Counted from the first letter of the stretch, positions 43,115 through 53,039 are shown. The stretch is DNA of 64,000 bases from a bacterium 1XD42-1 (GCA_003612625.1 RAZJ01000005.1:50087-114086); one strand, 5' to 3'. The notes: generated from the letters alone by a model not told the origin. Made by a program: numbers and translations.

Positions 43115-44938
43115 CTATGGGATTTGATTGGTTCCCAGTCCCCGCTGGATGCGGTACATTTTCGCATAAATCCCGTTTAAGGCAAGCAATTCTTCATGGG
43201 TTCCCCATTCTGCTGCTTTTCCCTGGTCAATCACTAAAATCCTGTCGGCATCCCGGATGGTAGACAAACGGTGGGCAATTAAAAAAGAAGTCCGGTTTTG
43301 GGTCAAACGCCGTACAGCATTCCGGATATGGCGTTCTGTCCAGGAATCTACCGAGCTGGTAGCTTCATCTAAAATGAGAATCGGTGCGTCTGCTAAAATA
43401 GCCCGGGCAATGGTTAATAACTGCCGTTCTCCCTGGCTGAAAGAGCCTCCGTTTCCCTCTACTATAGCATCATACCCTCCGGGAAGCTGGCGGATAAAAC
43501 GGTCTGCTCCGGCAAGAATGGCGGCCTGTTCTACCTGGGTATTTGTAGCTTCCGGATGGCCGTAACGGATATTTTCCCGGATACTGGCTTCCAATAAGGC
43601 GGTATCCTGGAGCACAATCCCAAAACAAGCACGTAAATCCTTTAAACGGTATTCCCGTAAATCGTGGCCGTCTAAAAGGATGCGGCCTCCGGTTACATCA
43701 TAAAAGCGGGCTAATAAGCTGATCAAAGTGGTTTTTCCTGCCCCGGTAGGCCCGATTACCGCGATACATTCCCCGGGCTTCACCTGGAAACAGATATTGT
43801 CTAAAACCAGCCGGTCAGGTTCATATCCAAATTGGATATTCTCAAAAACAAATGCTCCACGGGGCTGGGACAAAGGTAAGGCTTCCGGCAGATCGGGCGG
43901 CTCTGGGGTTTCGTCGAAAACTTCAAAAATCCGTTCTGCTCCGGCTACTGCCGATTGGAAGGTGTTAAACAGGCTGGCTAATTCATTTAAAGGGCGGGTA
44001 AACTGCCGGGAATAAAGAAGGAAAGTAGAAATCATGCCAACCCCTACCAGACCTTTTGCAGCGAATAAGCCGCTGGCAACCGATACAAAAATAAAACAGA
44101 GATTGTTTACCACATTCATGAGCGGCATTAAAAAGCCGGACCAGATTAAAGAAAGGGTTCCTGCCCGGCAAAGGGCTTCATTTTTTTCCTCAAATGCCTC
44201 AATCACCTGGGCTTCCCGTCCATAGGCTTTTACCAGGGCCAGCCCGGAAACGGTTTCTTCCATATACCCGCTTAATGCTCCTAAAGCATTTTGCTGCTGC
44301 CGGTAAAGCCTGCGGGTATGGGTTGTAATCCATTTTGTCAGTAAAAATACCAGAGGCATTCCCATTAAAACAACCATAGCCAGAAAAGGATTTAAAGAAA
44401 ACATCAGGATTAAGATTCCGGACAGTGTAAACCCCAGCATCATAAACTGGGTTAAAGAATCGGAAATGGCTGTACTAATATTATCAATATCATTGGTTAG
44501 GCGGCTCATTAAATCCCCGTGTAAATTTTTATCATAAAAAGAAAGGGGCAGGGTTTTCATGACAGAAAATAAGGATTTGCGCAGAAAACAAACCAGCCGC
44601 TGGGATACGGCAGCAGATAAACGCTTCTGAAAAAAACGGATTGCCCAGTCGCCCAAATATACCAGCAATAAGGCCAGTACCAGCCAAAAAGCCATAGAAC
44701 CTGCGTCAATGGAATCGACACATTTCCCCACCAGTAAAGGCGTAACCATGGCGGAAACAGAAGCCAGCCCGGACAGCAGGAATAAAACAGGGACGCCTTT
44801 CCGGCGGCCTTTTGTCAGCTTCCACAGCCGGTGCAAAGTACCTTTCATATCTTTTGGCTTTTTTACAGGCATGTGCCGTTGAACATAGGAACGACGGGGC
44901 GGCGGTAAACCAGATGTACGGTCATCCATGAACATCAT
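43115..44938 (-). CDS. ABC exporter half-transporter, subunit with consensus catalytic Glu
   Basis: A 607-residue fused membrane/ATPase half-transporter (MdlB/BmrD-like). Six helices lie within about residues 45-340; the ATPase has Walker A GPTGAGKTT near 400, signature GSFSQGERQLL, which departs from LSGGQ, Walker B PILILDEATSSVD with the catalytic Glu, and switch His in IAHRLST. It overlaps its partner gene by 17 bases. In the heterodimer the two composite sites would be unequal: this subunit contributes Glu and His, but its own signature motif is degenerate. Confidence 0.93.
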   Translation of the reverse strand: MMFMDDRTSGLPPPRRSYVQRHMPVKKPKDMKGTLHRLWKLTKGRRKGVPVLFLLSGLASVSAMVTPLLVGKCVDSIDAGSMAFWLVLALLLVYLGDWAIRFFQKRLSAAVSQRLVCFLRKSLFSVMKTLPLSFYDKNLHGDLMSRLTNDIDNISTAISDSLTQFMMLGFTLSGILILMFSLNPFLAMVVLMGMPLVFLLTKWITTHTRRLYRQQQNALGALSGYMEETVSGLALVKAYGREAQVIEAFEEKNEALCRAGTLSLIWSGFLMPLMNVVNNLCFIFVSVASGLFAAKGLVGVGMISTFLLYSRQFTRPLNELASLFNTFQSAVAGAERIFEVFDETPEPPDLPEALPLSQPRGAFVFENIQFGYEPDRLVLDNICFQVKPGECIAVIGPTGAGKTTLISLLARFYDVTGGRILLDGHDLREYRLKDLRACFGIVLQDTALLEASIRENIRYGHPEATNTQVEQAAILAGADRFIRQLPGGYDAIVEGNGGSFSQGERQLLTIARAILADAPILILDEATSSVDSWTERHIRNAVRRLTQNRTSFLIAHRLSTIRDADRILVIDQGKAAEWGTHEELLALNGIYAKMYRIQRGLGTNQIP

Positions 44939-46658
44939 CCCCTATTTGTGAATGGTAAATTTCCTGATATACTTCGCAATGCTTTAGCAATTCCTGATGG
45001 GTGCCCTGGCCGCAAAGCTGCCCTTTTTCCAGGCATAAAATCTGTCCTGCCCCCATAACAGCAGGCACCCGCTGGCTTATCAATATGACAATGCCTTGCT
45101 TTCCGTAGCTGGTTAAATTATTTAAAACAGCAGCTTCTGTTGCTGCATCCAGGGCGCTGGTACAGTCATCTAATATGAAAAGCCTAGGCTGCCGGAGGAA
45201 GGCCCGGGCAATACATAACCGCTGTTTCTGGCCGCCTGATAAATTGACGCCTCCCTGCCCTAACCGGGTATCATATTTTTCGGGAAGGGCCTCAATAAAA
45301 CGGTCTGCACAAGCCATTTGAGCAGCTTTTTGAATGGCTTCCTCGGAAGCGTCCGGATTGCCCCAAAGCAGGTTTTCCCGGATTGTCCCGGAAAAAATGG
45401 CGGCCTGCTGGGGGACGAATCCCACCATTTGCCGCAAGGCGGAGGGATTCTGTTCCCGGGCATCAACGCCTCCTATGAAGATATGGCCGGATTCCGGATC
45501 ATAAAAGCGGGGTAATAAGCGGGCTAATGTAGACTTCCCGGAACCGGTAGGGCCAATGATTCCGGTTAGGCCAGGGCCAATGGAAAAACTGATATGGTGC
45601 AGAACAGCAGATTCAGCGCCGGGATAAAAGAAAGTCACATCCTGGAATTCAATTTGTTCCTTCTGGTCCAGAGATACGGGAAGGGGATTCCAGGGGGATT
45701 TCATAGCGGGCTGTTCCGTTAAAATTTCCTGAATCCGGGCGGCAGAAGCGGAAGCACGGGCCATGGTATTGAAAATGCTGGAAACCATATTTAAAGAAAA
45801 GGTCATCTGGGTTAAATAGGTGACAGAAGCCATTATGCGTCCTACATGATTAGGAGATTCATTCCGGCTCAGAAGAAAAAGTGCAATAATGCCTAAATTG
45901 ACAATCAAATGGATCATAGGGGTAACGGCAGCAGAAATATGCTGTGCCTGGATACCTGCCTGAGCCAGAGCGTCAGCAGAAGAACCGAACCGATCTTCTT
46001 CCTCCTTTTCCCGTCCGAAAGCCTTAACAACGCGGATATTATTTAAAAATTGCTGACTGACCCGGTTCAGCCGGTCCAGGCATTGCTGCATCCTTTGATA
46101 GCGGGGAAAGCCATAAACCATATTGGCAATGGTCAATACAATACATCCGGATAAAATCCCAACCAGTACAGGGGTAAGCTGGGGAGTCCGGGTTACAATC
46201 ATAAAAACAGCTCCGATACAGGTAAAAGGGGCTTTTACTAAAATGCGCATTAAGCCGTTGATAAAACGCTGGATTTGTGTTACATCATTTGTCATACGGG
46301 TCAGCAAAGCCGCAGGGGGGAAACGATCCATATTGGCAAAAGAAAAGGTCTGGATTTTCCGGTACAATAACGAACGGAGTTCTTTTGCAACAAGCTGGGA
46401 GGCTGTTGCAGACAAAATACTGCGCATGACAGCGCAGGCAGCCCCCACAGCAGCGGTTGCCAGCATAAAAAGGCCAAAGAATAAAATAATATGGGGATTG
46501 CCCTGTTTTACCCCGTCATCTACAATATGGGACATAAGAGCAGGCTGGAATAAATCGCAGGCAGCTTCCCCGGCTAAAAATAAAATTCCGGCACAAAATA
46601 AAAAAAAATGCTTGCAGAGCATTGAAAAGATCAGTTTCAAGGAGATTTCCCCCTTCAT
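44922..46658 (-). CDS. ABC exporter half-transporter, subunit with degenerate catalytic residue
   Basis: A 578-residue half-transporter (MdlA/BmrC-like). The N-terminus LFSMLCKHFFLFCAGILF begins the six-helix domain. The ATPase has Walker A GPTGSGKST, the consensus signature NLSGGQKQRL, Walker B LFILDDCTSALD, where Asp replaces the catalytic Glu, and Gln for the switch His (LISQRVPAV). These changes mark the degenerate-site partner of heterodimeric exporters. Transcribed first, from 46679-46707, and overlapping the partner. Substrates may be drugs, lipids or peptides; not determinable here. Confidence 0.93.
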   Translation of the reverse strand: MKGEISLKLIFSMLCKHFFLFCAGILFLAGEAACDLFQPALMSHIVDDGVKQGNPHIILFFGLFMLATAAVGAACAVMRSILSATASQLVAKELRSLLYRKIQTFSFANMDRFPPAALLTRMTNDVTQIQRFINGLMRILVKAPFTCIGAVFMIVTRTPQLTPVLVGILSGCIVLTIANMVYGFPRYQRMQQCLDRLNRVSQQFLNNIRVVKAFGREKEEEDRFGSSADALAQAGIQAQHISAAVTPMIHLIVNLGIIALFLLSRNESPNHVGRIMASVTYLTQMTFSLNMVSSIFNTMARASASAARIQEILTEQPAMKSPWNPLPVSLDQKEQIEFQDVTFFYPGAESAVLHHISFSIGPGLTGIIGPTGSGKSTLARLLPRFYDPESGHIFIGGVDAREQNPSALRQMVGFVPQQAAIFSGTIRENLLWGNPDASEEAIQKAAQMACADRFIEALPEKYDTRLGQGGVNLSGGQKQRLCIARAFLRQPRLFILDDCTSALDAATEAAVLNNLTSYGKQGIVILISQRVPAVMGAGQILCLEKGQLCGQGTHQELLKHCEVYQEIYHSQIGDDVHG

Positions 46659-46678
46659 TTTCCCTTTTATCTCCTATT

Positions 46679-46707
46679 ATCATAGAAGAAAGACGCCAGG
46701 AAAGCAA
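46679..46707 (-). promoter_or_regulatory. Promoter of the ABC exporter operon
   Basis: Minus-strand TTGCTT (46702-46707), 17-base spacer, TATGAT (46679-46684), about 20 bases before the start codon, so the leader is very short. Confidence 0.6.
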
Positions 46708-46757
46708 GGGATTTTTTATAATTTGTTTGATTCTGCTAAGAACCGTCAAAAATGGTG

Positions 46758-46786
46758 TTGACAAATCAAAAAGATTTCGCTATAAT
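46758..46786 (+). promoter_or_regulatory. Promoter of the tRNA-Gln/tRNA-Pro pair
   Basis: Perfect TTGACA (46758-46763), 17-base spacer, perfect TATAAT (46781-46786). Confidence 0.85.
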
Positions 46787-46818
46787 AAAAAAGCCGTTTC
46801 AAAAGGATATGGTTACAT

Positions 46819-46889
46819 TGCCCGATTGTGTAAGGGTAGCACGACAGACTCTGACTCTGTTTGTCTGGGTTCGAATCCTAGTCGGGCAG
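46819..46889 (+). tRNA. tRNA-Gln (CTG)
   Basis: Acceptor TGCCCGA pairs with TCGGGCA (46882-46888). The anticodon stem ACAGA/TCTGT holds the loop CTCTGAC with anticodon CTG, reading CAG. The T-loop GTTCGAATC is intact, discriminator G. CCA is not encoded. Confidence 0.95.
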
Positions 46890-46896
46890 CTACTTC

Positions 46897-46973
46897 CGAG
46901 GTGTGGCTCAGTTTGGTAGAGCGCTGCGTTCGGGACGCAGAGGCCGCAAGTTCAAGTCTTGTCACCTCGACCA
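46897..46973 (+). tRNA. tRNA-Pro (CGG)
   Basis: Acceptor CGAGGTG pairs with CACCTCG (46963-46969), discriminator A and encoded CCA. The anticodon stem CTGCG/CGCAG holds the loop TTCGGGA with anticodon CGG, reading CCG. T-loop GTTCAAGTC. Confidence 0.95.
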
Positions 46974-46987
46974 GTTTTTTTAAGAAA

Positions 46988-47030
46988 CCCGTAGAGAAGC
47001 TTTTAAGAAGCTGTTTCTGCGGGATTTTTT
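46988..47030 (+). terminator. Terminator of the tRNA-Gln/tRNA-Pro unit
   Basis: A long imperfect stem, CCCGTAGA with AAGCTT inside, pairs with GAAGCT and TCTGCGGG, and six T follow (47025-47030). Confidence 0.8.
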
Positions 47031-47065
47031 AATAGCAAAAGAAGGGGAAAAAGGAGTAAGCGGTT

Positions 47066-47638
47066 ATGGCCTTACCAGCAGAAAAAATTCATTATACTTT
47101 TGCAGATTATCTTTCATGGGATGAAGATGAACGGATAGAATTATTGGATGGGGTTCCATTCATGATGTCCTCCCCTTTGCGCATTCATCAGGAGATCGCC
47201 GGAGCAATTTTTGTGCAGTTGTACCGGTTCCTGGAAGGAAAGAAATGCCGGGTATACCAGGCGCCTTTTTCAGTCCGGCTTTTTGAAGAAAAAAAGGATG
47301 TACCGGAAGACGTACAGACAGTAGTGGAACCAGATATTTCTGTCATTTGTGATGAAAATAAATTGGATCAATACGGATGCCAGGGAGCGCCGGATTTTGT
47401 CATTGAAGTATTATCATCTTCTACGCGGCGCCATGACCGGATCACAAAATATAATCTCTATCAGCAGGCTGGTGTCCGTGAATATTGGATTATCGATCCG
47501 GATAGCAGGGCAGTTGATGTTTTTTTGTTGGAAAATGGAATGTTCCGTCCTTATGAAGCTTACGGGCAGAAAGACATTGCAAAAGTCAATACATTAGAGG
47601 GCTGCTTGATTGAACTGGAAAAAGTATTTACAGAATAA
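47066..47638 (+). CDS. Uma2-family (DUF820) PD-(D/E)xK protein
   Basis: A 190-residue protein of the Uma2/DUF820 restriction-endonuclease-like family. The core is EPDISVICD (catalytic Asp), then PDFVIEVLSSSTRRHD with the Glu, then the downstream KYNLYQQAGVREYWIIDP signature. The family is abundant in cyanobacteria and scattered in Firmicutes, often as isolated genes; its biological role is unknown. AAGGAG lies upstream of the ATG. It sits alone between the tRNA terminator and a converging DtxR-type gene. Confidence 0.9.
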   Translation: MALPAEKIHYTFADYLSWDEDERIELLDGVPFMMSSPLRIHQEIAGAIFVQLYRFLEGKKCRVYQAPFSVRLFEEKKDVPEDVQTVVEPDISVICDENKLDQYGCQGAPDFVIEVLSSSTRRHDRITKYNLYQQAGVREYWIIDPDSRAVDVFLLENGMFRPYEAYGQKDIAKVNTLEGCLIELEKVFTE

Positions 47639-47642
47639 ATGA

Positions 47643-47688
47643 AAAAATACCTGTCTGCCGGCAGTTAAGCCGGTGAACAGGTATTTTT
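47643..47688. terminator. Bidirectional terminator between Uma2 and DtxR-type genes
   Basis: AAAAATACCTGT (47643-47654) pairs with ACAGGTATTTTT (47677-47688), with CCGGC/GCCGG inside. The stop codon of the minus-strand regulator gene (47665-47667) lies in the loop, so the last codons of that gene form part of the hairpin. Confidence 0.85.
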
Positions 47689-48057
47689 ATCTGTACGATC
47701 TTCAATATATTTTTGCAGCATTTGAAAGGTTTCCTGGCTGATGTCATGCTCAATCCGGCAGGCATCCTGTGCAGCAACTTCTGGTGTAACGCCTATGGAT
47801 TCCAGCCAGCTTGACAAAAATTTATGGCGTTCATAAATACGTGACGCAATTTCCATGCCGGAATCCGTTAAAGCAATCCAGCCTTCTTTGTCCATGAGGA
47901 TATAACCATTTGTCCGCAGCAAACTCATTGCCCGGCTTACACTGGGCTTTGTAAAATTCATTGCCCGTGCAATGTCAATGGAACGCACCATGCCTTTTTC
48001 ATCTTTCAGCCGCAGGATGGTTTCCAAATAATTTTCTGCGGATTCCTGTATTTTCAT
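47665..48057 (-). CDS. DtxR/MntR-family metal-dependent regulator
   Basis: A 130-residue regulator with an N-terminal winged helix ([17 protein letters not shown] and DIARAMNFTKPSVSRAM) and a short dimerisation domain ending HDISQETFQMLQKYI. The length matches the SH3-less MntR type. Candidate metal ligands are His and Glu residues in ERHKFLSSWLE and CRIEHD. It would sense Mn2+ or Fe2+ and repress uptake genes; no such transporter is beside it. Its start overlaps the stop of hemW by four bases. Confidence 0.9.
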   Translation of the reverse strand: MKIQESAENYLETILRLKDEKGMVRSIDIARAMNFTKPSVSRAMSLLRTNGYILMDKEGWIALTDSGMEIASRIYERHKFLSSWLESIGVTPEVAAQDACRIEHDISQETFQMLQKYIEDRTDKNTCSPA

Positions 48058-49196
48058 GATTCTGTTTCCTCCTGATATTCCGGCATCAGCATAGAAATGA
48101 TGCTGTTGGAAACCAGCATTCCCTGGGGAGTAAGCCGGATTTGCTTTTGATTGCGGTCAACCAGCCCGGAACCCTGTAACATTTCAGCAGCATGAAGGAT
48201 TTTCTGTTTTAAATTTTGGCCGGGGTACCGTTTTTCCAAAGGTTCCCACAGGACCCCCTCTGACAGCCGCAGCCGCAGCATAATATATTCTTCCATGCCT
48301 CCGCCGGGGCCGTCATCCTGGCAAAGCTCCCAGACATTTTCTGCGGCCAGAAAGCCTTTTAGATCCCGTGGGAAATGAAACCGGCGGCCTTGTGCAAAAG
48401 AATGAGCTGACGGCCCGATCCCCAAATAGCTTGCACAATCCCAATATTTTAAATTGTGCCGGGACACACGCCCGTTACAGGCAAAATTGCTGATTTCATA
48501 TTGGGCATACCCATAAGCTTCCAGAGTTTGGACTGCAAAAAGGTATAGATCTGCCTGGGCATCTTCCCCGGGGCAGTGGGAAGCCATTCCTTTTTTAGCA
48601 AATGCGGTTCCCGGTTCAATTTTCAAAAGATAAGCGGAAACATGTTCCGCTCCATGCTCCCGGCAAAACTGGACGCCTTTTAAAATTTCCGGCTCATCCT
48701 GCCCGGGAAGCCCCAGCATCAAATCAAAAGATAAATGGGAAAAACCTGCGGCCTGTGCCATTGCGGCAGCTTTTGCGGCTTGTGCAATATCATGCCGCCG
48801 CCCCAGAAGCTGCAACTGCTGGTTGCTGGCACTTTGTATCCCCATAGAAATCCGGTTTACCCCAAAAGAATACATTTCTTTTAGATTTTTTTCGGTTAAA
48901 GAGCAGGGATTACATTCCACTGTAATTTCCGCGTCAGGCAGGATGGAAAAACAGGCTGCTTTTTGCAGTATGGCGCCAATGCGCCTTCCGCCTAATAAGG
49001 AAGGCGTACCGCCGCCAAAATAGACGGTTTCAAAAGGCCCGGCCGGAAAAGGGATTTGTTCCAATGCCCGGCATACAGCCGCTGTATAGCAGTCAGCAGC
49101 CTCCTCTGAATAGGCTGCGGAGTAAAAATCACAATAAGGGCATTTGCCCAGGCAAAAAGGCACATGGACATAAAGGGAGCGGCATTGGTTAGTCAT
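48054..49196 (-). CDS. hemW: HemW radical SAM heme chaperone / coproporphyrinogen oxidase-like
   Basis: A 380-residue radical SAM protein. [18 protein letters not shown] near the N-terminus gives the CxxxCxxC cluster motif, followed by the [14 protein letters not shown] motif and [19 protein letters not shown] typical of HemW. Formerly annotated as anaerobic coproporphyrinogen oxidase, this group is now regarded as a heme-transfer chaperone. It overlaps lepA by eight bases, the standard lepA-hemW arrangement of Firmicutes. Confidence 0.93.
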   Translation of the reverse strand: MTNQCRSLYVHVPFCLGKCPYCDFYSAAYSEEAADCYTAAVCRALEQIPFPAGPFETVYFGGGTPSLLGGRRIGAILQKAACFSILPDAEITVECNPCSLTEKNLKEMYSFGVNRISMGIQSASNQQLQLLGRRHDIAQAAKAAAMAQAAGFSHLSFDLMLGLPGQDEPEILKGVQFCREHGAEHVSAYLLKIEPGTAFAKKGMASHCPGEDAQADLYLFAVQTLEAYGYAQYEISNFACNGRVSRHNLKYWDCASYLGIGPSAHSFAQGRRFHFPRDLKGFLAAENVWELCQDDGPGGGMEEYIMLRLRLSEGVLWEPLEKRYPGQNLKQKILHAAEMLQGSGLVDRNQKQIRLTPQGMLVSNSIISMLMPEYQEETES

Positions 49197-51003
49197 TGCT
49201 GTCTAATTTCAGCACCGCCATAAAAGCTTCCTGAGGGACGCTGACGCTTCCTAACTGGCGCATCCGTTTTTTACCTTCTTTTTGTTTTTCCAGCAGTTTC
49301 TTTTTCCGGGTAATATCCCCGCCATAACATTTCGCTAAAACGTCTTTGCGCATGGCTTTTACAGTTTCACGGGCAATGACTTTGCCGCCGATAGCGGCCT
49401 GAATGGGAACTTCAAATAATTGGCGGGGAATGTGTTCCTTCAACGATTCCGCCATTTTCCGCGCCCGGCCATAAGCCCGGTCAGCATGGCAGATAAAGGA
49501 AAGGGCGTCCACCACTTCGCCATTCAGCAAAATATCCAGCTTCACCAGCTTGCTTTCCCGGTATCCGCAAAGCTCATAGTCAAAAGAAGCATATCCTTTG
49601 GTACGGCTTTTGAGCACGTCAAAAAAGTCATAAACAATTTCATTCAAAGGCAGCTCATAATGAAGTTCCACCCGGTCGGTATCCAAATACTTTGTATCCA
49701 GATAAATGCCCCGGCGATCCTGGCAAAGCTCCATAATATTTCCAATATAAGCGGTTGGGGTAAAAATATTTGCTTTTACAAAAGGTTCTTTGGCACCGGA
49801 AATCATAGCGGGATCGGGGTAGCTGGTAGGATTGTCAATTTTCAATTCCTGGCCGTTCTGAAGGGAAATTTCATATACAACACTGGGAAGAGTTGTAATC
49901 AGATCCAAATTAAATTCCCGTTCCAGTCGTTCCTGGATGATTTCCATATGGAGCAGCCCTAAAAACCCGCACCGGAAGCCGAAGCCTAAAGCAACAGAAG
50001 TTTCCGGTTCAAAGGTTAAAGAGGCATCATTAAGCTGTAATTTTTCCAAAGCATCCCGTAGATCCGGATATTTAGCGCCATCCAAAGGATAAATTCCGGA
50101 AAATACCATACTTTGCACTTTGCGGTATCCAGGCAGGGGTGCTTCGCAGGGATTTTCTGCATCGGTGATGGTATCGCCGACCGCAGTATCTCGAACGGTC
50201 TTGATGCTGGCTGTTAAATAGCCTACCTGTCCGGCATATAATTCGCTTCTGGGGACTAAATTGGTAGCCCCCATGACGCCGGTTTCTACCACAGTAAATT
50301 CCGCGCCGGTAGACATCATGCGGATGGTCATGCCGGGCCGGATAATTCCTTCCATCACCCGGATATAGGCAATAACCCCCCGATAGCTGTCATAAACGCT
50401 GTCAAAAATTAAAGCCCGCAAAGGCGCAGCTTCATCCCCTTTAGGGGCAGGAATATCAGATACAATCCGTTCCAGCACCGCATGGATATTTTCGCCGGTT
50501 TTTGCGGAAATCCTTGGGGCGTCCATACAGGGCAGGCCAATAATATCTTCCACTTCCTGGGCAACCCGATCCGGTTCTGCGGCGGGCAGGTCGATTTTAT
50601 TGATAACGGGGGTAACCTCCAGATCGTGTTCGATAGCCAAATACGTATTTGCCAGGGTTTGGGCTTCGATGCCCTGGGAAGCATCTACCACCAGGACAGC
50701 TCCTTCGCAGGCGGCTAAGGAACGGGACACTTCATAGTTGAAATCCACATGTCCGGGGGTATCAATTAAATTAAACTGGTATTCCTTGCCGTCATCTGCC
50801 TGATAGGCCAGCGCGACTGCCCGGGCTTTAATGGTGATTCCCCGTTCCCGTTCAATTTCCATATTATCTAAAATCTGGTCTTCCATTTCCCGAAGGCTGA
50901 CAGCTTCAGTGTGCTCCAGTATCCGATCCGCTAACGTACTTTTGCCATGATCAATATGGGCAATAATACAAAAATTACGGATATTTTCCCTTCTATCCGA
51001 CAT
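49189..51003 (-). CDS. lepA: Elongation factor 4 (LepA)
   Basis: A 604-residue translational GTPase that back-translocates ribosomes. G-motifs are [17 protein letters not shown] and NKIDLPAA; the C-terminus contains the LepA-specific domain ending [16 protein letters not shown]. The frame open to 51126 is not used: the ATG at 51003 has AAGGAAAA nine bases before it and gives the canonical [20 protein letters not shown] start. Confidence 0.97.
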   Translation of the reverse strand: MSDRRENIRNFCIIAHIDHGKSTLADRILEHTEAVSLREMEDQILDNMEIERERGITIKARAVALAYQADDGKEYQFNLIDTPGHVDFNYEVSRSLAACEGAVLVVDASQGIEAQTLANTYLAIEHDLEVTPVINKIDLPAAEPDRVAQEVEDIIGLPCMDAPRISAKTGENIHAVLERIVSDIPAPKGDEAAPLRALIFDSVYDSYRGVIAYIRVMEGIIRPGMTIRMMSTGAEFTVVETGVMGATNLVPRSELYAGQVGYLTASIKTVRDTAVGDTITDAENPCEAPLPGYRKVQSMVFSGIYPLDGAKYPDLRDALEKLQLNDASLTFEPETSVALGFGFRCGFLGLLHMEIIQERLEREFNLDLITTLPSVVYEISLQNGQELKIDNPTSYPDPAMISGAKEPFVKANIFTPTAYIGNIMELCQDRRGIYLDTKYLDTDRVELHYELPLNEIVYDFFDVLKSRTKGYASFDYELCGYRESKLVKLDILLNGEVVDALSFICHADRAYGRARKMAESLKEHIPRQLFEVPIQAAIGGKVIARETVKAMRKDVLAKCYGGDITRKKKLLEKQKEGKKRMRQLGSVSVPQEAFMAVLKLDSND

Positions 51004-51054
51004 AGATTGTTTTCCTTTCCTTCTTTCACAAGCAATATCATTCCATTGAAGGAA

Positions 51055-51084
51055 ATTATACCATAATATAACCGCTTTATGCAA
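51055..51084 (-). promoter_or_regulatory. Promoter of lepA-hemW-dtxR unit
   Basis: Minus-strand TTGCAT (51079-51084), 18-base spacer, perfect TATAAT (51055-51060). Confidence 0.65.
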
Positions 51085-51166
51085 GGGAACATTGCCAGAT
51101 GCTCTGTTGTGTTTTGGGGCAGGCAATGGTAAAATTGGAAAATAAAACAGGCTTTAAGGAGGGCAT

Positions 51167-51661
51167 ATGCTGAAAATTATTATTGTTGGAAGCCCTGGCG
51201 CTGGAAAAAGTACGTTTGCACGGAAATTAAGGGATATTACAGGCATACCGCTGTTTTATCTGGATATGCTGTGGCACAAACCGGATCGGACAACGGTGAC
51301 ACAGGAGGAATTTAACAACCGGCTGAATGGAATCCTCCAAAAAGACAGATGGATTATAGATGGGAATTACCAGCGGACCCTGGAACCCCGTTTGCAGGCA
51401 TGTGATACGGTTTTTTTAATGGATTTTCCTTTGGAAACGTGCATTTCAGGGGCAGAGTCCCGTATTGGGAAAAAACGGGAGGATTTACCCTGGACGGAAT
51501 TGGAATTTGATCCGGAATTTAAACAATGGATTCAGGATTTCCCGAAAAACCGGCTGCCCCAGTTATACGAAATGATAGAAACATATAAAGACAATAAGGA
51601 GATTATGGTTTTCCACTCCAGAAAAGAAGCGGATGATTATTTGGCGGCCATGAAGAAATAA
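51167..51661 (+). CDS. Adenylate-kinase-like P-loop protein (topology modulation protein / FlaR type)
   Basis: A 164-residue P-loop NTPase. Walker A is GSPGAGKST at residues 8-16, followed by LDMLWHKPD, WIIDGNYQRTL and VFLMDFPLETC, the pattern of small kinase-like proteins annotated as topology modulation protein or FlaR. The lid region is short. The substrate is unknown. ATG has AAGGAGGGC upstream. It is a single gene, divergent from lepA. Confidence 0.85.
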   Translation: MLKIIIVGSPGAGKSTFARKLRDITGIPLFYLDMLWHKPDRTTVTQEEFNNRLNGILQKDRWIIDGNYQRTLEPRLQACDTVFLMDFPLETCISGAESRIGKKREDLPWTELEFDPEFKQWIQDFPKNRLPQLYEMIETYKDNKEIMVFHSRKEADDYLAAMKK

Positions 51662-51677
51662 GCGGATCATAAAAAAA

Positions 51678-51720
51678 CGCAGGATTATCCGCCCTTTTTC
51701 CAGGGGCAGACAATCCCGCA
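51678..51720. terminator. Bidirectional terminator after the P-loop gene
   Basis: GCAGGATT near 51678-51686 pairs with AATCCCGC near 51712-51719, with CCGCCC/GGGGCAG nearer the loop. T-rich flanks occur on both strands. Confidence 0.75.
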
Positions 51721-51737
51721 TTTTATTTGTTTGCAGA

Positions 51738-52526
51738 TCAACCGGCAGTCTTATCCATTACTTTTAAAGGATCGGCCCAAACGCCAGCAACTTTAATAGC
51801 AAAATGCAGGTGGGACGCGGAAGAAATTTCCGAAGGGATTTCCCCGATTGTCCCAATGGGCTGGCCTACCTGGACAGTATCCCCTTGTTTTATATTGAGC
51901 TGCTTGGAAAGGCCGCAATAAATTGATGTGATTTCATCATGATGCAGAATTTCTACTGTCATGCCCATTAAAGGGTCATCCCGTACAACGGTGACAGTAC
52001 CATCACAGACTGCTTTTACCACAGCCCCAGGCTCGGCTTTAATGTCAATCCCGTCATGGGTACGCCATTCTTTTAAAGTATCATTTTTTACCAGCTCGCC
52101 GTTGCTGTAAGGCCCGAAAATTTCACCGGACAGAGGCAGGACGAAAGAGGAATTCTGCGGCGCGGGCTGCGCTTTGACCTCTGCGGAAGGCTCGGACGGT
52201 ACGGTATCCTTGGATGGCGTTTTGGGTGAAGAGGGCGCCGCAGTAGATGAGGAAGCAGGTGCGGATGAGGATGGCGTTACGCTCACACCGCTTTGTGCTT
52301 TTCCGGCTTCCTCTAAATCGGGGAAACCATACGTTGTCTGGGGCGCTTTTGGGGCTTGTTCTGCGATACTGCTGCTGGGGGCCTGGTCCATACGGGAAAT
52401 GGTTTTATCCACTGCCATCCATGCGGCTGTTCCCGCCCCTACAACGCAGACAGCCAGCGCTGCATAAAAACCTTTCCCCTCCAGGAATTTGCTGAATTTG
52501 CTTTTGGGATTATACTGATCACTCAT
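51738..52526 (-). CDS. Membrane-anchored M23 metallopeptidase, SpoIIQ-like
   Basis: A 262-residue protein from the ATG at 52526 (GGAGGTG 12 bases upstream); the longer frame lacks a ribosome site. A single transmembrane helix (about 22-42) follows a basic cytoplasmic stretch, then a long Ser/Pro/Ala linker (about 60-125) and an LytM/M23 domain. The zinc site looks complete: THDGID and SHLHFAI, so it may be an active endopeptidase. Layout and length resemble clostridial SpoIIQ, which pairs with SpoIIIAH across the forespore membranes, but no sporulation genes flank it. A general wall hydrolase is the alternative. Confidence 0.75.
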   Translation of the reverse strand: MSDQYNPKSKFSKFLEGKGFYAALAVCVVGAGTAAWMAVDKTISRMDQAPSSSIAEQAPKAPQTTYGFPDLEEAGKAQSGVSVTPSSSAPASSSTAAPSSPKTPSKDTVPSEPSAEVKAQPAPQNSSFVLPLSGEIFGPYSNGELVKNDTLKEWRTHDGIDIKAEPGAVVKAVCDGTVTVVRDDPLMGMTVEILHHDEITSIYCGLSKQLNIKQGDTVQVGQPIGTIGEIPSEISSASHLHFAIKVAGVWADPLKVMDKTAG

Positions 52527-52640
52527 GATTTGGTTAACACCTCCGCCTATATTTTGAACCTGCGCCAATCGCTTTATACGGCAGGGAACGAAAGTTTTCC
52601 GCCTTTGGCAGGGATTCCCGCCCGGATGGCAGAAAAGGGA

Positions 52641-53039
52641 TTATCTGGAAGGAGAACTGTCCTGGCCAGGGGAAGAAGGATTCTTTTTTTCTTCTTTCAT
52701 CCGCAGCTCCCGGACGCCGATATATACCAGCAGCAAAGCAAATAATTTTGACAGCCATACGCCGCCTAAATAACCGGCAAGCCATACGCCTGCAAAAACC
52801 ATAGGGATGCCTGCGGCGGCACAAAGCAGCCCGTTTTTCCATTGCACCAGCCCTTTCCGGCTGTGAAGGAATAAAGACAGGCCAGCAATGGGAAGAAAAA
52901 ATAATAAGTTCACGCCTTGGGCCTGTATTTGCTCCATACCGCCAAAAACCCGCAGGTAAACCAGCAGTATGGCGCCGGCTCCCATGCCCAAACTTCCCAA
53001 AAGGCCGCTGCCAATACCGGCTAAAATGGTTCCTATCAT
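52641..53039 (-). CDS. TauE/SafE-family half-protein, second subunit
   Basis: A 132-residue membrane protein with about four helices, equal to one DUF81/TauE repeat (GIGSGLLGSLGMGAGAILL at the N-terminus). Its start ATG at 53037-53039 overlaps the stop of the preceding half by four bases. The larger frame reaching to 53495 merely runs antiregister through that gene. TauE/SafE exporters are normally about 250 residues with two repeats; here each repeat is a separate gene, so a heterodimer is likely. The C-terminal tail is Lys/Ser-rich. Anion or sulfite-type export is inferred from the family only. Confidence 0.85.
   Translation of the reverse strand: MIGTILAGIGSGLLGSLGMGAGAILLVYLRVFGGMEQIQAQGVNLLFFLPIAGLSLFLHSRKGLVQWKNGLLCAAAGIPMVFAGVWLAGYLGGVWLSKLFALLLVYIGVRELRMKEEKKNPSSPGQDSSPSR

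Noticed and set aside
51004..51126. 41-codon extension of lepA
   Set aside because: It covers the promoter at 51055-51084; the family start is at 51003.
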